Assembly (NCBI RefSeq): GCF_000718785.1 | Contig: NZ_JOCA01000006.1 | Location: 248,001-312,000, forward strand | DNA: 64,000 nucleotides | Source: Streptomyces sp. NRRL WC-3626 | GTDB lineage: Bacteria; Actinomycetota; Actinomycetes; Streptomycetales; Streptomycetaceae | Direction: 5' to 3' | Part shown: positions 1 through 8,370 of the stretch, one piece after another | Layout of the letters: each line of letters begins with the position of its first letter | Numbering within the stretch: position 1 is the first letter of the stretch | The notes under the pieces: generated by a model | Databases searched by the model: none | Seen by the model: only the letters and a program-made list of their open reading frames with translations | Told to the model about the DNA's origin: nothing | Position numbers and translations under genes: made by a program

Positions 1-484
1 GCGCGCGCACCTCGAAGCGGTAGGGCGCCTTGAGGTCGGGCTGCTCGAAGTTGGCGAAGACCCGGCGGGAGTCGGCCGGCTCGTACTGGGTGTACAGGTA
101 CACCTCGCCGTCCTCCGGGTCGACGAAGCGGTGCATGCCCTCGCCGGTGCGGGAGTAGGCGCACCGCGCGTCCACGACCAGCTCGTTGTCGGCGGCCAGG
201 TCCTCCAGCAGGATCCGCGACCCGTCGAAGACCTGGCCGGGGTCCAGGTCCCGGCCGTTGAGCGCAAGGGCCGTCACCTCCGGCGCGATCAGGTCCGCGA
301 AGCTGCTCGCGCCCGGCTCGGCACAGCGGAACCGGACGGTGGTGACCGACCGGAAGGTGCGCGGCTCCCCGCCGGTGTGCTCGCCGATGGCGGACCGCAG
401 GTCCAGGGACACCTCGTACCCGTCGACGGACAGCAGGACTGCCCGCTCCCGGGCCTCGTCTCGGGTCAGATTCTCACCGGGCAC
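1..484 (-). CDS. pepN: Aminopeptidase N, N-terminal part (cut by window edge)
   Basis: The leftward gene begins at a GTG preceded by GAGGAG and runs off the left edge, leaving about 161 N-terminal residues. The visible protein opens with PGENLTRDEARER and continues through VSLDLR, TTVRFRC, LNGRDLD, YSRTGEGMHRFVDPEDGEVYLYTQ and FANFEQPDLKAPYRF (broken here for brevity), the pattern of the N-terminal beta domain of actinobacterial M1 aminopeptidase N. The family removes N-terminal residues from peptides in the cytoplasm using a zinc HExxH site, which lies outside this window. It is transcribed divergently from the thioredoxin-fold gene at 622. The family call is firm; catalytic integrity cannot be judged. 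Confidence 0.9.
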   Translation of the reverse strand, partial: MPGENLTRDEARERAVLLSVDGYEVSLDLRSAIGEHTGGEPRTFRSVTTVRFRCAEPGASSFADLIAPEVTALALNGRDLDPGQVFDGSRILLEDLAADNELVVDARCAYSRTGEGMHRFVDPEDGEVYLYTQYEPADSRRVFANFEQPDLKAPYRFEVRA

Positions 485-621
485 GGGCGGCACTCCTCAG
501 GCGTCGTCGACAGGAATGAACAGGACCGATCCTGCCATGTGCCCCTGACGCGGGGCGGGCGGGAATGGCGAGGACCGGCCTTGTTGTTCCCGGGACAAAC
601 CTTTCCCTCTTGAGGAGCGAC

Positions 622-1269
622 ATGTCGGACAAGTCTCCCGCCACGCCCGTCGACTTCTGGTTCGACCCGCTGTGCCCCTGGGCCTGGATGACCTCCCGCT
701 GGGTGCGGGAGGTGGAGAAGGTGCGGGACATCGAGGTCCGCTGGCATCTGATGAGCCTCGCCGTCCTCAACGAGGACAAGCTCGACGAGCTCCCCGCCGA
801 GTACCGCGAGATGCTCGAGGTCAAGGCCTGGGGTCCGGTCCGGGTGGTCATCGCGGCGCAGCAGGAGCACGGCCCCGAGGTGCTGGGCGACCTCTACACC
901 GCGCTCGGCACCCGCATCCACAACCAGGAGGAGGGTCCGGGCAAGGAGACGGTCGCCGCCGCGCTGAAGGACGTCGGTCTGCCCGAGTCGCTCCTGGAGC
1001 ACTGGGACTCCACCCCGTACGAGGCCGAGCTGCGCGCCTCCCACAAGGAGGGCATCGACAAGGTCGGCCAGGAGGTCGGCACCCCGGTCATCGCGATCCC
1101 CGGCCCCGGCGGCGAGGAGATCGCCTTCTTCGGTCCGGTCGTCACCCCGGCGCCCCAGGGCGAGGAGGCCGCCCGGCTGTGGGACGGCACCCTCGCGGTG
1201 GCGTCCGTCCCCGGCTTCTACGAGATCAAGCGCACCCGCACGAAGGGCCCGGACTTCAGCAACCTGTGA
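622..1269 (+). CDS. DsbA-family thioredoxin-fold protein, Rv2466c-like, with CPWA active site
   Basis: This 215-residue protein matches the mycothiol-dependent nitroreductase/oxidoreductase family typified by Mycobacterium tuberculosis Rv2466c. Shared blocks are FWFDPLCPW near the N terminus, WHLMSLAVLNE, AWGPVRV, RIHNQ, VGTPVIAI, FFGPV and the C-terminal FYEIKRTRT. The ATG at 622 follows TGAGGAGCGAC and is preferred over an in-frame ATG at 565. The active-site motif reads Cys18-Pro-Trp-Ala21. As I recall it, Rv2466c has CPWC, so the resolving Cys appears to be absent, implying single-Cys (mixed disulfide with mycothiol) chemistry rather than intramolecular disulfide chemistry. It is probably monocistronic and cytoplasmic, since no signal peptide is visible. 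Confidence 0.85.
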   Translation: MSDKSPATPVDFWFDPLCPWAWMTSRWVREVEKVRDIEVRWHLMSLAVLNEDKLDELPAEYREMLEVKAWGPVRVVIAAQQEHGPEVLGDLYTALGTRIHNQEEGPGKETVAAALKDVGLPESLLEHWDSTPYEAELRASHKEGIDKVGQEVGTPVIAIPGPGGEEIAFFGPVVTPAPQGEEAARLWDGTLAVASVPGFYEIKRTRTKGPDFSNL

Positions 1270-1272
1270 CCG

Positions 1273-1515
1273 TCACTCGGGCGGCAGCAGTCTGACGGGC
1301 GCGGGGAACGGATCCCGGACGAAGGGCAGACGCAGGGTCCGGCACTCCTTGCCGGTCTCCGGGTCCACCACGTTCACACAGAGCCAGAGGTCGTACGCGA
1401 CTTTGCGGTCGAGCTGCTTCCTCGCCCTCGTTTGTTCCTCGCCGGTCAGCAGGCGGTGCTCGTGCTCGCCCTTGCAGGTCCCGCAGGGCAGCGTGCGTCT
1501 CCTGGATGTCGTCAT
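1273..1515 (-). CDS. Small conserved Cys-containing protein, function unknown
   Basis: An 80-residue leftward gene, convergent with the thioredoxin-fold gene and only 3 bases from its stop. It has four cysteines: C11 and C14 in a CGTC motif, then C46 and C58 in a later strand-like segment (LWLCVNVVDPETGKEC). This spacing suggests a small zinc ribbon or rubredoxin-like knuckle, but I do not recognise the family. The N terminus is basic (TSRRR) and there is no signal peptide or membrane segment. Base composition fits a real actinomycete gene. The start is an ATG with a weak GTGGGG upstream. Confidence 0.6.
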   Translation of the reverse strand: MTTSRRRTLPCGTCKGEHEHRLLTGEEQTRARKQLDRKVAYDLWLCVNVVDPETGKECRTLRLPFVRDPFPAPVRLLPPE

Positions 1516-1689
1516 CGCCCCACGGTGGCCCGGATCACCGCATACCGGAAGCTCCCGCGCGAGTCACTCCCCCGGAGGGGGGACCCCCATTGCGGGGGCT
1601 TCCGGTTCTTCCCCTGCCGGGTGAACGGTGAGAGGACGACCACGCGGCACGCCGCAGAAATGGCTGTCCGGGAGCTCCCGGCACGCGAT

Positions 1690-1719
1690 ACGGCCCCCGC
1701 GTGTCCACGCGGGGGCCGT
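1690..1719 (-). terminator. Hairpin terminator downstream of the amino-acid permease
   Basis: A perfect 14-bp inverted repeat (ACGGCCCCCGCGTG, two-base spacer, its complement) lies 15 bases beyond the permease stop codon. There is no U-tract, as is usual for Streptomyces terminators. Confidence 0.75.
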
Positions 1720-1733
1720 CACACAGGACCGGG

Positions 1734-3116
1734 TCAGCCGTGGGCGTGCGCCCGCCGCTGCCGGACGTACCCCACGGCCGCCAGGGCCAGCGTCATCGCG
1801 CCCGTCGACAGCAGCTGTACGCGGGTGTCCGGCTCCCGGACCATCAGGACGAAGACCGCCGCCATCCCGGCCAGCGCCACCCAGGTCAGATACGGGTACG
1901 CCCACATCCGCACCACCAGCTTCTCCGGTGCCTCGAGCTCCAGCCGGCGGCGCAGCCGCAGCTGGGAGACGGCGATGAGGATCCAGACGACGAGGATCGC
2001 CGCGCCGACCGTGTTCAGCAGCCAGGCGAAGACGTCGTCCGGCCGCCAGTAGCTCAGCAGCACGCACAGGAAACCGAAGCACGAGGAGGCGAGGACGGCG
2101 GTCCGCGGCACCCCGCCCGACACCCGGCCGAGCGCCTTCGGCCCCTGACCGCGCCGCACCAGGGAGTAGCCGATGCGGGAGGCGCCGTAGATGTTGGCGT
2201 TCATCGCGGACAGCAGCGCGACCAGGATCACCACATCCATCAGCCGGCCCGCGCCCGGGATGCCGAGCCGGTCCAGGGCGGCGACGTACGGGCCCCGCTC
2301 GACCACGGCCGGGGAGTCCCACGGGACCAGGGTGACGACGACCGCCATCGACCCGACGTAGAACAGCGCGATCCGCCACATCGCCGTACGGACCGCGCGG
2401 GCCACGCCCCGGACCGGGTCCTGCGACTCGGCCGCCGCGATGGTCACCGTCTCCAGACCGCCGTACGCGAAGACGGAGGCGAGCAGCCCGATCACCAGGC
2501 CCTCGGCGCCGCGCGGCAGGAAGTCGGTCAGATGGGAGGTGCCCGGGGAGTCCGTGCCCGGCAGCACACCGGCGATCGCCAGCACGCCCAGCACCAGGAA
2601 CAGGGCGATCGCGCCGACCTTCAGGGCGGCGAACCAGAACTCGAACTCGCCGAAGTTCTTCACCGCCGTCAGGTTCATCCCGCAGAACACCACGACGAAC
2701 AGCGCCACCCACGCCCACTCCGGTGTGCCCGGCAGCCAGCCGCTCACGATCTGCGCCGCGCCGATGCCCTCCAGGCCGACCACCGTGCACAGCAGCACCC
2801 AGAACGACCAGCCGGCGGTGAACCCGGCCCAGGGTCCGATCGCCCGCTCGGCGTGCGCGGAGAAGGAACCCGACGACGGATACGCGGCGGACATCTCGCC
2901 CAGCATCCGCATGACGAGCATCACCAGCAGGCCGGAGAGGGCGTAGGCGACGACGATGGCGGGTCCGGCGGCGGCGATGCCCGCCCCCGACCCGACGAAC
3001 AGCCCGGCGCCGATCACCCCGCCGAGGGCGATCATCGAGAGATGGCGCTGTTTCAGGCCGTGCGAGAGGGAGACGCCGTCCGCCTCGGGAGGCGTCTCGA
3101 CAGAGGTGCGGGGCAT
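1734..3116 (-). CDS. APC-superfamily amino-acid permease
   Basis: A 460-residue integral membrane protein with about 12 hydrophobic segments. The N-terminal LSMIALGGVIGAGLFVGSG is the substrate- and sodium-site signature of the amino-acid transporter (AAT) group of the APC superfamily, which includes GabP, AnsP and proline or aromatic permeases. Other family marks are MLGEMSAAYPSSGSFS, EFEFWFAALKVGAI and SRIGYSLVRRGQGP. It would import an amino acid by proton symport; the substrate cannot be read from the sequence. It resembles the second permease at 10775-12244 along its whole length (shared blocks LSMIA, MRMLGEMSAA, FSAHA, WAGFT, EFEFWFA and APEKLVVRMW), so the two look like paralogues. The Shine-Dalgarno sequence is weak. 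The gene sits between two terminators and is probably transcribed alone. Confidence 0.9.
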   Translation of the reverse strand: MPRTSVETPPEADGVSLSHGLKQRHLSMIALGGVIGAGLFVGSGAGIAAAGPAIVVAYALSGLLVMLVMRMLGEMSAAYPSSGSFSAHAERAIGPWAGFTAGWSFWVLLCTVVGLEGIGAAQIVSGWLPGTPEWAWVALFVVVFCGMNLTAVKNFGEFEFWFAALKVGAIALFLVLGVLAIAGVLPGTDSPGTSHLTDFLPRGAEGLVIGLLASVFAYGGLETVTIAAAESQDPVRGVARAVRTAMWRIALFYVGSMAVVVTLVPWDSPAVVERGPYVAALDRLGIPGAGRLMDVVILVALLSAMNANIYGASRIGYSLVRRGQGPKALGRVSGGVPRTAVLASSCFGFLCVLLSYWRPDDVFAWLLNTVGAAILVVWILIAVSQLRLRRRLELEAPEKLVVRMWAYPYLTWVALAGMAAVFVLMVREPDTRVQLLSTGAMTLALAAVGYVRQRRAHAHG

Positions 3117-3161
3117 GGGCGCGGCACGTCCAATGCGGGAGGAGACAAAACGCCGCCCAGT

Positions 3162-3199
3162 CTGGGCGGCCTTCCCGCGTGCACGGGGAGGCCGCCCAG
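3162..3199 (-). terminator. Hairpin terminator of the sulfonate operon
   Basis: The inverted repeat CTGGGCGGCC...GGCCGCCCAG, with a slightly bulged inner stem, lies 38 bases past the TauD stop codon. It separates the operon from the permease gene transcribed in the same direction. Confidence 0.7.
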
Positions 3200-3236
3200 C
3201 ATATGGACACGTGTCATGCGGAGTGTGACAGTCCGC

Positions 3237-4133
3237 TTACCCGGCGACGGTGGTGTAGTGCGAGGCGTCCCCCTCGACCGAGTAGGACTCCTTGCCCTCG
3301 ATGCCGACCGGGATGTCACCGGCGACGGTCACCCGGTGCAGCCGGCGCGGCAGACCGTCGTAGTTGTCGACGGCGTAGTGCTGGGTGATGCGGTTGTCGA
3401 ACAGCACCAGCTGGTTGGGCGACCAGCGCCAGCGCACCACGTTCTCCGGCCGGGTGACGTACGCCTGGAGCAGGTCGAGGACCTTGCGGGACTCGCCCTT
3501 GGACAGACCCACGATCCGCTGCGCGAACCCGCCGATGAACAGCCCGCGCTCACCGGTCAGCGGGTGCACCCGCACCACGGGGTGGACGGTGCGGTACTTG
3601 ATCGAGGTGAACCGGGCCCGCCGGGCCGCCTCGTCCTCGTCGACCGACTCCTCCGGTACGGCGTAGTCGTAGTCGTTGGTGTGCTCGGCCCACAGGGTGT
3701 CGGCGAGCCGCCGCAGCGGCTCGGGCAGGTCGCGGTAGGCGGCGGCCGAGTCGGCGATCAGCGTCTCGCCGCCGTAGGGCGGGACCGTGATGCTGCGCAG
3801 GGTGCTGGCCTGCGGCGGGTTGAGGACGAAGGTGACGTCCGTGTGCCAGTTGTTGGCGGCGCGGCCGCCCTCGCTGTCGACCGGCAGCACGTTGGGGGCG
3901 CCGTCCACGGCGGGCACCGTCGGATGGGCGCCGGTGATGTCGCCGAAGTGCCGGGCGAACGCCTGCTGGCCCTCGTCGTCGAGGTTCACGTCGTCGAAGA
4001 GGAGGGTTTTGTGGGTGTTCAGCGCGTCCCGGAGCGCGGCGACGGTCCCGTCGTCCAGCGGCCGGGAGATGTCGACGCCGGAGACCTGCGCGCCGATGTG
4101 CGCGGTCACCTTGGTGATCTCGATGTCGGTCAT
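3237..4133 (-). CDS. TauD/TfdA-family alpha-ketoglutarate-dependent dioxygenase
   Basis: A 298-residue Fe(II)/2-oxoglutarate oxygenase of the taurine dioxygenase / alkylsulfatase family. The iron ligands are visible as H97-T-D99 in NNWHTDVTF and the distal H266 in RRLHRVTVAGD. Other family marks are the N-terminal IGAQVSGVDISRPL, DFGD-like FGDITGAHP, and PPYGGETLIAD. Such enzymes release sulfite from sulfonates or cleave alkyl sulfate esters under sulfur starvation. It is the last gene of the operon, 23 bases behind the flavin monooxygenase, and has GAAGGGAA upstream of its ATG. Context supports a sulfur-scavenging role; whether the substrate is taurine, another sulfonate or a sulfate ester is open. 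Confidence 0.9.
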   Translation of the reverse strand: MTDIEITKVTAHIGAQVSGVDISRPLDDGTVAALRDALNTHKTLLFDDVNLDDEGQQAFARHFGDITGAHPTVPAVDGAPNVLPVDSEGGRAANNWHTDVTFVLNPPQASTLRSITVPPYGGETLIADSAAAYRDLPEPLRRLADTLWAEHTNDYDYAVPEESVDEDEAARRARFTSIKYRTVHPVVRVHPLTGERGLFIGGFAQRIVGLSKGESRKVLDLLQAYVTRPENVVRWRWSPNQLVLFDNRITQHYAVDNYDGLPRRLHRVTVAGDIPVGIEGKESYSVEGDASHYTTVAG

Positions 4134-4156
4134 GGTGCGGTTCCCTTCGGATCGGG

Positions 4157-5497
4157 TCAGACGAGGGCGGGTACGCCGGTGAGGTGCTGGTTGGCGGGGC
4201 GGGGGAGTCCGTAGCGCTCGCGCAGGGTCTGCCGGGGGCCGTACTCCGTGCGGAGCAGGCCGCGGGCGCGCAGGATCGGGACGACGTGGTCGACGAAGGT
4301 GTCCAGGCCGGACGGCAGCACGGGCGGCATGATGTTGAAACCGTCGGCGGCGCCGAGGGAGAACCACCGCTCGATGGTGTCGGCGACCTGCTCGGGCGTG
4401 CCGGCGAAGGTCAGGTGACCGCGTCCGCCGCCGAGCCTGCCGATCAGCTGCCGCACGGTGAGCCGCTCGCGCCGGGCCAGCTCGACGATGAGCGTGTAGC
4501 GGCTCTTGGCGCCCTCGATGGCGTCCTCGGACGGCAGCCCGTCGGGCAGTTCCGCGTCCAGGGCGAGCGAGCCGGGGCCCAGCCGCAGCAGCTCCTCGAG
4601 GCGGCGCACCCCGTGCTCGTGCACGATGTGGTCCTCCAGCTGCCGCTCCCGCGCCAGGGCCTCCGCCTCGGTGGAGCCGATGACGGGCACGATCCCGGGC
4701 AGCACCTTGAGGTGCTCGGGGTCGCGTCCTGCCGCCGCCGTACGGGCCTTGAGGTCGGCGTAGAAGTCCTGCGCGTCGGCGAGGGTCTGCTGGGCGGTGA
4801 ACACGGCCTCCGCGTACCGGGCCGCGAACCGCTTGCCGTCCTCGGAGGAGCCCGCCTGTACGAGGAGCGGGTAACCCTGCGGGCCGCGCGGCACGTTGAG
4901 GGCGCCCTCGACACTGAAGTACGTGCCCTGGTGCCGCGGCGGATGGATCTTGGCATCGTCGCCCCACACCCCGGCCGCCTTGTCGGCGACGATGGTGTCG
5001 TCCTCCCAGCTGTCCCACAGCTTGAGGGCGACGTCGAGGAACTCGGCGGCACGCGCGTACCGTTCGGCGTGCGCGGGCTCGGCGTCGAGCCCGAAGTTGC
5101 GGGCGGCCTCGGCACCGGCGGTGGTGACGACGTTCCAGCCGGCCCGTCCCCCGCTGATGATGTCCAGCGAGGCGAACTTCCGGGCCAGGTTGTAGGGCGA
5201 GTTGTACGACGTCGACGCGGTCGCGATCAGACCGATGTGCTCGGTGGCCGTGGCCAGTGCGGTGAGCAGCGTGAGCGGTTCGAGAGCCCCGGCGGGCCGC
5301 TGGGCGACGGTGTTCCACAACTGCGGCCCGTCGGCGAGGAACAGGGAGTCGAAGGTCCCGCGCTCGGCGGTACGGGCCAGCCGTACGTAGTGCTCGAGGG
5401 ACACATGGGCGTACGGATCACTCTCGGGCAGCCGCCAGGAGGCCTCGTGATGACCGGTGTTCATGAGGAAGGCGTTGAGGTGGAGCTTTCGAGGCAT
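4157..5497 (-). CDS. LLM-class flavin-dependent monooxygenase, NtaA/SnaA/DszA subfamily
   Basis: A 446-residue bacterial-luciferase-like protein of the NtaA/SnaA/DszA group, recognisable by LHLNAFLMNTGHH, AERGTFDSLFLADG, LTLLTALATATEHIGL, TASTSYNSPYNLARKFASLD, GRAGWNVVT and LDVALKLWDSWEDD. These enzymes use reduced FMN supplied by a separate reductase, and members cleave C-S or C-N bonds. The ATG at 5497 follows AGAGGGA; an upstream in-frame extension to 5572 has no better ribosome site. It sits between an SsuB-like ATPase (109-base gap) and TauD (23-base gap), so a desulfonation role is likely. No flavin reductase gene is present in the operon, so FMNH2 must come from elsewhere. Confidence 0.88.
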   Translation of the reverse strand: MPRKLHLNAFLMNTGHHEASWRLPESDPYAHVSLEHYVRLARTAERGTFDSLFLADGPQLWNTVAQRPAGALEPLTLLTALATATEHIGLIATASTSYNSPYNLARKFASLDIISGGRAGWNVVTTAGAEAARNFGLDAEPAHAERYARAAEFLDVALKLWDSWEDDTIVADKAAGVWGDDAKIHPPRHQGTYFSVEGALNVPRGPQGYPLLVQAGSSEDGKRFAARYAEAVFTAQQTLADAQDFYADLKARTAAAGRDPEHLKVLPGIVPVIGSTEAEALARERQLEDHIVHEHGVRRLEELLRLGPGSLALDAELPDGLPSEDAIEGAKSRYTLIVELARRERLTVRQLIGRLGGGRGHLTFAGTPEQVADTIERWFSLGAADGFNIMPPVLPSGLDTFVDHVVPILRARGLLRTEYGPRQTLRERYGLPRPANQHLTGVPALV

Positions 5498-5605
5498 GGG
5501 GGAGTCCCTCTTCCGGGCCAGGAGGTACGGGTCTTCGGACGTGGGGCGGCTCGGCGGCGCGGTCCGCCGCATCCGGCCCGTCGGGCGATGGCGGACGAGG
5601 CCCGT

Positions 5606-6352
5606 TCAGGGCCGGAGCGGGGGCCCGGGGGCGCCGGCCCCCGTATCGGTCACACCAAGGGCCTGGAGCAACCGCGCGCGGTACTCGCCATGTGAGTGCG
5701 GACCCTCACGGTCGACCATCAGGTCGACCTCGATCCGCCCCCGCGAAAGCACCAGCACCCGGTCCGCCAGGACCACGGCCTCATCCACGTCGTGGGTGAC
5801 CAGAAGCACCGACGGCCGGTGCCGCTCCCACAACTCCCGTAGCAATGCGTGCATCTTGATGCGGGTCAGCGCGTCGAGCGCCCCGAACGGCTCGTCGGCC
5901 AGCAGCAGTTCCGGCTCCCGCACCAGCGACCTGGCCAGAGCGGCCCGCTGCGCCTCGCCCCCCGACAGCTCGCTGGGCCACGCCCGCTCCCGTCCGCCGA
6001 GACCGACCTCAAAGAGGGCCTGTCTGCCGCGCTCCTCCGCGTCCGCGCCGTCCAGTCCCAGCAGGACGTTGGGCAGGACCCGGCGCCAGGGCAGCAGCCG
6101 GGAGTCCTGGAAGACCACCGACACCTTCTCCGGCGCGGTGAGCGTCCCGCTGCCCGCGACCCCGTGGTCGATGCCGGCGACGGCGCGCAGCAGGGTGCTC
6201 TTTCCGGAGCCGCTGTGTCCGAGCAGGGCGGTGAACTGCCCGGCGGGCAGGTCGAGATCGATGTCGTCGAGGACCGTACGCCCCTCGAAGGAGCGGGTCA
6301 GCCCGCGCAGCCGTACGGCGGGCCGGGTCAGCTGCTCAGTGTGCGGCGCCAT
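5606..6352 (-). CDS. ssuB: Sulfonate-type ABC transporter ATP-binding protein
   Basis: A 248-residue ABC ATPase of the nitrate/sulfonate/taurine importer group. Walker A is GHSGSGKST (residues 45-53), the Q-loop is SVVFQDSRLLPWR, the signature is LSGGE, Walker B is LLLADEP with the FGALDALTR D-loop, and the switch His lies in VTHDVDEAV. The PW after the Q-loop is typical of SsuB/TauB. The start overlaps the end of the permease gene by 25 bases, and GGAGGG precedes the ATG, indicating coupled translation. It powers uptake through the permease at 6328 with the lipoprotein at 7176. The gene symbol is by family; the substrate is inferred from neighbours. Confidence 0.88.
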   Translation of the reverse strand: MAPHTEQLTRPAVRLRGLTRSFEGRTVLDDIDLDLPAGQFTALLGHSGSGKSTLLRAVAGIDHGVAGSGTLTAPEKVSVVFQDSRLLPWRRVLPNVLLGLDGADAEERGRQALFEVGLGGRERAWPSELSGGEAQRAALARSLVREPELLLADEPFGALDALTRIKMHALLRELWERHRPSVLLVTHDVDEAVVLADRVLVLSRGRIEVDLMVDREGPHSHGEYRARLLQALGVTDTGAGAPGPPLRP

Positions 6353-7179
6353 GACAGCACCCTCCGTTCGATCAGGCGGACGAGGGTGTCCGAGACGAGG
6401 CCGAAGATGCCGTAGACGACGAGGCCGACGAGGATGACGTCGGTCTGGCCGTAGTTCTGCGCCTGGAACATCATGTAGCCGAGTCCGCTGGTGGCGTTGA
6501 TCTGTTCGAGGACGACCAGGCCCAGCCAGGAGCCGGTCACCCCGAGCCGCAGCCCGACGAAGAAGCCGGGCAGCGCGCCCGGCACGACGACCTGCCGGAC
6601 GAAGGCGAGCCGGGACAGCCCCTGCACCTCGGCCAGTTCCACGAACCGGTGGTCGATGCCGGAGAGCGCGGAGTGGGTGTTGAGGTAGATCGGGATGTAG
6701 ACGACGATGGCGATGATCGCGATCTTGAACGTCTCGCCGATGCCCAGCCACAGGATGAACAGCGGGATCAGCCCGAGCGTGGGCACCGCCCGGTTCAGCT
6801 GCACGCTGCCGTCGATCAGCGCCTCCCCGGTCCGGCTGAGCCCGGAGGCGAGCGCGAGGACGACGCCCGCGGTCAGCCCGATGGCGAAGCCGGAGCCGGC
6901 CCGCCGCAGCGAGGTGAGGATGTCGTCCGGCAGGGTGCCGTCGGTCCACAGCCGTACCCCGGTCTCCAGCACGGTCCAGGGCGCGGGGATCGCCCCGGGG
7001 TCCAGCCGGCCGGCGGCGGAGGCGGCGGCCCACAGGACGAGGACGAGCGCGGGGCCGAGCAGCCGGGAGGCGGGCAGCCGTCTGCCGGGGGACAGCCGCC
7101 GTCGCCGGCGTACCTGGTGCTCCTCCTCCTCGACGGCTGCGGGCGGTGCGGGCGCGGTGGTCGTGGTCACGGCGGTCAC
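6328..7179 (-). CDS. ssuC: Sulfonate-type ABC transporter permease
   Basis: A 283-residue inner-membrane permease with about six transmembrane segments after a basic cytoplasmic N terminus (RRRRRLSPGRRLP). The cytoplasmic coupling loop EVQGLSRLAFVRQVVVPGALPGFFVGLRLG is the EAA motif of the SsuC/TauC/NrtB family. The GTG at 7179 overlaps the TGA of the binding-protein gene (GTGA) and has GAGGAG eight bases upstream. A second GTG at 7170 has its own GGAGG, so the true start could be three codons later. It forms the transport channel with the ATPase encoded next. Confidence 0.88.
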   Translation of the reverse strand: MTAVTTTTAPAPPAAVEEEEHQVRRRRRLSPGRRLPASRLLGPALVLVLWAAASAAGRLDPGAIPAPWTVLETGVRLWTDGTLPDDILTSLRRAGSGFAIGLTAGVVLALASGLSRTGEALIDGSVQLNRAVPTLGLIPLFILWLGIGETFKIAIIAIVVYIPIYLNTHSALSGIDHRFVELAEVQGLSRLAFVRQVVVPGALPGFFVGLRLGVTGSWLGLVVLEQINATSGLGYMMFQAQNYGQTDVILVGLVVYGIFGLVSDTLVRLIERRVLSWRRTLSS

Positions 7180-8240
7180 CTCCGGTACTCCTCGGGTACG
7201 GCCTCGGCGGCCAGGGGCTCGAAGCGCCGGTCGAAGAGCCCGCCGACGTCGAACTTCTTCACATAGCCGCCCTCCGCCAGCAGATCGGCGGTCTCCTGCT
7301 CCCAGGCGACCGCCTCGTCCCAGCTCGGCGGGAACAGCGGCTTGTTGGCCAGCGCGGTGACCGACTCGGCCTGCTCGAGGGTCAGGTTCTGTGTCTTGAC
7401 GAAGTACTCCCGGTTCCACTCGTCCGGGTGCTCGTACTGCCACACCGCGCCCTTCGCCCAGTACGGGATGTACGCGGCGACCGCGGCGGCCTTCGCCCGG
7501 TCGGCCAGCACGGTGGCCGGCGCCCACAGCAGGTTGAGCAGGTCCACCACGTCGGTGGGGATGGTCCGGGCGCCCTTGTCCCCGTACTGCTTCAGATAGG
7601 ACGGCGCCTGGGTGTTGCCGAGCGGGGCGATGTCCACCTGCCCGGACTGCAGGGCGGTGAGGAACTGGTTGCTGGTCAGCGGGATCAGCTCGGCGTCGTC
7701 GTACCTCAGTCCCGCCTCCTTCAGGGCGCGCAGCAGCACGACGCCCTGCGCCTGCCCCTGGGAGAACGCCAGCCGCTTGCCGCGGAAGTCCTCGACGGTG
7801 CGGATGCCGCTGCCGGGTTTCGTGGCGAAGAGATAGTTGGGCCTGCGGGTGATGTTGATCGCGACGATCTTCGCGTCGAAGCCCTGGTAGTACGCCTGGA
7901 TCGGCGGTATCCCGGCGTTGTTGGCGAGTTCCAGGGACTGGGAGCGGAAGGCGTTGATGACATCCGGGCCGGCCCCGATGTTCAGCCAGTCGTCCACCGT
8001 GAACGGCAGCTCGCCGAGCCCGGCGAGCTTCAGCTGGAGCTGCTGGACATTCTGGAACGAGGAGATCTTCAGACGCGTACCGGCGGGGACCTTCTTGGCG
8101 AGCGGGTCCTTCAGGGACGCCGTGTCGGCCGCGGCGCCGGCCTCGGCGCAGCCGCTCAGCCCCGCCGCGGCGGCGGTGACGCCGAGCAGGGAGGACAGGA
8201 AGAGCCGTCGGTCGATGCCGGACGCTGGGGGTGCGGGCAT
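7176..8240 (-). CDS. ssuA: Sulfonate/aliphatic ABC transporter substrate-binding lipoprotein
   Basis: A 354-residue exported lipoprotein. The N terminus has twin arginines (R11 R12), a hydrophobic stretch and a lipobox LSGC with C31 as the lipidation site, so export may be by Tat or Sec. The mature part matches NMT1/SsuA-type binding proteins (NAFRSQSLELANNAGIPP, RTVEDFRGKRLAFSQG and SGQVDIAPLGNTQAPSYL, each only part of the match). It is the first structural gene of the operon. It has GGGAG before the ATG, but this is buried in a perfect palindrome (8243-8259). Regulation by the upstream Cys leader peptide is likely. Its exact ligand is unknown. Confidence 0.88.
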   Translation of the reverse strand: MPAPPASGIDRRLFLSSLLGVTAAAAGLSGCAEAGAAADTASLKDPLAKKVPAGTRLKISSFQNVQQLQLKLAGLGELPFTVDDWLNIGAGPDVINAFRSQSLELANNAGIPPIQAYYQGFDAKIVAINITRRPNYLFATKPGSGIRTVEDFRGKRLAFSQGQAQGVVLLRALKEAGLRYDDAELIPLTSNQFLTALQSGQVDIAPLGNTQAPSYLKQYGDKGARTIPTDVVDLLNLLWAPATVLADRAKAAAVAAYIPYWAKGAVWQYEHPDEWNREYFVKTQNLTLEQAESVTALANKPLFPPSWDEAVAWEQETADLLAEGGYVKKFDVGGLFDRRFEPLAAEAVPEEYRR

Positions 8241-8242
8241 GG

Positions 8243-8259
8243 AGAACTCCCGGAGTTCT
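8243..8259 (-). promoter_or_regulatory. Palindrome occluding the ribosome site of the binding-protein gene
   Basis: AGAACTCC and its exact complement GGAGTTCT flank a single base, and the GGGAG ribosome site of the gene starting at 8240 lies inside. If folded in mRNA it would limit initiation, which fits translational control linked to the leader peptide. Inferred from sequence only. Confidence 0.5.
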
Positions 8260-8289
8260 TGAAAATGACACAGTGCGGAAAAGGGGCGA

Positions 8290-8327
8290 TGAATTCCGGG
8301 CAGGAAAGGGCCACGGAAGGGAATTCA
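8290..8327 (-). promoter_or_regulatory. Stem-loop in the leader of the sulfonate operon
   Basis: TGAATTCC pairs with GGAATTCA eight bp across a 22-base loop, between the Cys leader peptide and the first structural gene. It is a candidate attenuator element; no clear U-tract follows, although CCCCTTTTCC comes 8 bases later. Confidence 0.4.
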
Positions 8328-8370
8328 CGCGGAGAGGGACGGACGCTGCGGATGCTCGCGCGTCAACGTG

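Noticed and set aside
1566..1600. GC-rich short repeats CCCCCGGAGGGGGG and CCCCCATTGCGGGGG
   Set aside because: Resembles the simple GC-rich intergenic repeats found throughout Streptomyces; too short and not clearly placed to call a terminator or mobile element.
3237..8240. A flavin reductase (SsuE-like) within the sulfonate operon
   Set aside because: Searched for between and around the genes; none is present, so reduced flavin must be supplied from elsewhere.
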